From positions 870,883-934,882 of the forward strand of contig NW_015622546.1 of the NCBI RefSeq assembly GCF_000835495.1: a stretch of DNA of 64,000 bases, read 5' to 3'. This stretch comes from Cladophialophora immunda. Taxonomy: Eukaryota > Ascomycota > Eurotiomycetes > Chaetothyriales > Herpotrichiellaceae. Each line of letters opens with the position of its first letter. The first letter of the stretch is position 1. The notes below the pieces were generated by a model. It was not told the origin of the DNA. It made no database searches and saw only the letters and a program-made list of their open reading frames with translations. The position numbers were made by a program, and so were the translations under genes. This document shows positions 62,569-64,000 of this stretch, piece after piece.

Positions 62569-63612
62569 TCAACCTCGTCCTTCGACTAGCGTGCAGCTCA
62601 TCTCCCAGCATCTCTTTGCGTCCTCCTCATTATCCGTCCGCCCCGTGACGTATCCTGGATCGATCAAGCCCCAATCTTTCTTGACTGGTACCGCCTGGCC
62701 ACAATCTTCCAGGTACATCGCACCTCGCCCTTCAAATCTCTTACCCACTGCCGCTAGGACGGTCGTTGCGGCTCCTTGCTTGGTGCTCTTGCCGATGTTC
62801 AGAGCTCTCATGATGTTGCGAATGTAATACCACGTCAAAAACTCACTGTTCCCAGAGTGGGCCTGGAGGCCAGTCCTGATCCCGCCAGGGTGTACTGCAA
62901 GGCCCCATACGCCGGGGTTGCCGACTGCAGCGTTTGGCGTGCCATAGCGTCGCGTGATTTCTGTCGCCATGTACACGTTTGCAAGCTTGCTTTGGGCGTA
63001 ACCCAGAGGCGGGGTGTACACTCCAGGCCCCTCGAGGTTGACATCGTCGAAGACGATATCAGAGTTGCGGGACGCGGTGCTAGTGAGGACGACAACGCGG
63101 GATTGGAAGGTCATCGTCGAAGACTTCTGTAGCGTGGGTAGAAGAAGTTGAGTCAGAAGAAAGTGCGCGAGATGATTGACGCCGAAGTGACGCTCGAAGC
63201 CCTCTTCAGTCTTGGAAAAGGGGACGTGCCGAATCCCAGCATTGTTGACGAGAATGTTCAGCTTGGATGATTGTTTGAGAAACTCCGTTGCGCAAGCTCG
63301 GACGGAAGCCAGCGAGTCGAGGTTCAACTCTAGCAAACGTACTTTAGGGTTGGAGGTGAGGTCTGGACCGAGAGCTTCTCGTGCCTTGACAAGATTGCGA
63401 GCCGTGAGATAGAGTGTCGCGCCAGTCGTTGCAAGAGCGCGGGCCGTCTCGACACCGAGGCCACTTGAGCAGCCTGTGATCAGAATGACGAGGTCGCCTA
63501 GCTTCGAGGTGCGATCATTGTCCTTGATGATCTGTACGGCTGTCGGTCTTGCATCACCTGGTCCGTTGGGCCGACGGTGTGCGGCAGCGTAGGGATTCTC
63601 TGGGTCATCCAT
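62569..63612 (-). CDS. Short-chain dehydrogenase/reductase (retinol-dehydrogenase/WWOX-like)
   Basis: A single-exon protein of 347 residues. SDR signatures are intact: cofactor loop TGCSSGLGVETARAL (TGxxxGxG), LNILVNNAG (NNAG), catalytic serine in VVVLTSTASR and active-site YAQSK (YxxxK), then NPGVWGLAVHPGGIRTGL after it. The extended length with an N-terminal preface and the LTARNLVKAREAL cofactor region (Arg after strand 2, suggesting NADP(H) preference) match fungal relatives of retinol dehydrogenase and WW-domain oxidoreductase, which reduce or oxidise lipophilic alcohols, ketones or fungal metabolites. No membrane segment is obvious. I chose ATG 63612, because the frame extends upstream but a TATA-like TATAAAC-type element lies about 100 bp before this ATG, inside that extension. 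Confidence 0.9.
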   Translation of the reverse strand: MDDPENPYAAAHRRPNGPGDARPTAVQIIKDNDRTSKLGDLVILITGCSSGLGVETARALATTGATLYLTARNLVKAREALGPDLTSNPKVRLLELNLDSLASVRACATEFLKQSSKLNILVNNAGIRHVPFSKTEEGFERHFGVNHLAHFLLTQLLLPTLQKSSTMTFQSRVVVLTSTASRNSDIVFDDVNLEGPGVYTPPLGYAQSKLANVYMATEITRRYGTPNAAVGNPGVWGLAVHPGGIRTGLQAHSGNSEFLTWYYIRNIMRALNIGKSTKQGAATTVLAAVGKRFEGRGAMYLEDCGQAVPVKKDWGLIDPGYVTGRTDNEEDAKRCWEMSCTLVEGRG

Positions 63613-64000
63613 TGTTGGCCTGTCGACATAGGGCGTTCGTATTGTTAGTTGACTGAAGCACAGTACTGCTGATGAACAGACAGCAGCGGTTCGCGGAGAA
63701 TTTTCTTGTTTATATGGCGTTGATATCGGTGTTAGTGACATTGCATGTCAGCGCTGGGCATTATCGCCGAAATCATCACAGCACCTTGCGGTGACCTCCT
63801 TTCCAGGCAGCAGCCGGCTCAGTTCGCTCATTGATACCCTAACACGCTCGATATTACCTTGTGCACAATGTTTCTCGAAGCGAGGGCGGTGTTTACAGCC
63901 TGCCTGATGTGATGATATTAGACTATTCCCGGCGATTGAGTCTCAAAATAGAGACCACCCCTCCACACTGGATTGCTAAAATGAGCCCCATAACAAGCTC
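63613..64000. other. Upstream flank of the SDR gene to the window edge
   Basis: Contains a TATA-like stretch on the minus strand near 63708-63714. No coding frame supported up to base 64000. Confidence 0.45.

Overview
This window looks like nuclear DNA of a filamentous ascomycete (Pezizomycotina). The genes are split by short introns of about 45-230 bp with fungal GT/CAG sites and CTNAC-type branch points. The families are also typical of these fungi: three Zn2Cys6 regulators, a HET-domain protein, MFS permeases, a DUF6594 protein, an SLS1-type mitochondrial protein and mitochondrial uS14. I cannot fix the species; a member of the Eurotiomycetes (for example Chaetothyriales) is a guess. Splice models were built by eye from reading-frame continuity and family motifs. 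All the spliced models below close in frame.

Left part (1-16 kb, nearly all minus strand): a truncated Zn2Cys6 factor, a RidA-like protein, a phytanoyl-CoA-dioxygenase-type oxygenase, a leucine-rich conserved protein, a HET-domain protein, a secreted PAN/beta-propeller-like protein, an RRT8/EI24-type membrane protein and a Rab5-type GTPase with an acidic insert. A gene-poor tract follows (about 16-23 kb), holding only a possible 33-residue peptide gene, a CA microsatellite and a palindrome.

Middle part (23-37.4 kb), mostly housekeeping: an ING/PHD chromatin protein, a Gfd2/YDR514C-type DEDDh nuclease-fold protein, mitochondrial ribosomal uS14, an ABC-F ATPase, a secreted acid sphingomyelinase and a small CxxC protein carrying a QRQH repeat.

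Right-centre (38-55 kb), an apparent nutrient-use island: Zn2Cys6 regulator, HpcH/HpaI aldolase, 2-oxoglutarate oxygenase, SV2-like MFS carrier, second Zn2Cys6 regulator, secreted GH27 alpha-galactosidase and two sugar permeases. Three gene pairs in it share divergent promoters. The simplest reading is extracellular galactoside cleavage, import of sugars or oligosaccharides, and aldol cleavage of a keto-acid intermediate, under one or both local regulators. This grouping is an inference from gene order.

Right end (56-64 kb): an SLS1-type mitochondrial protein, then an accessory-looking segment with a 15-bp minisatellite broken by a 145-base N gap, a small ORF, an unrecognised highly charged protein and a DUF6594 membrane protein, and finally a short-chain dehydrogenase. 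Four introns in the window appear to use GC rather than GT donors.
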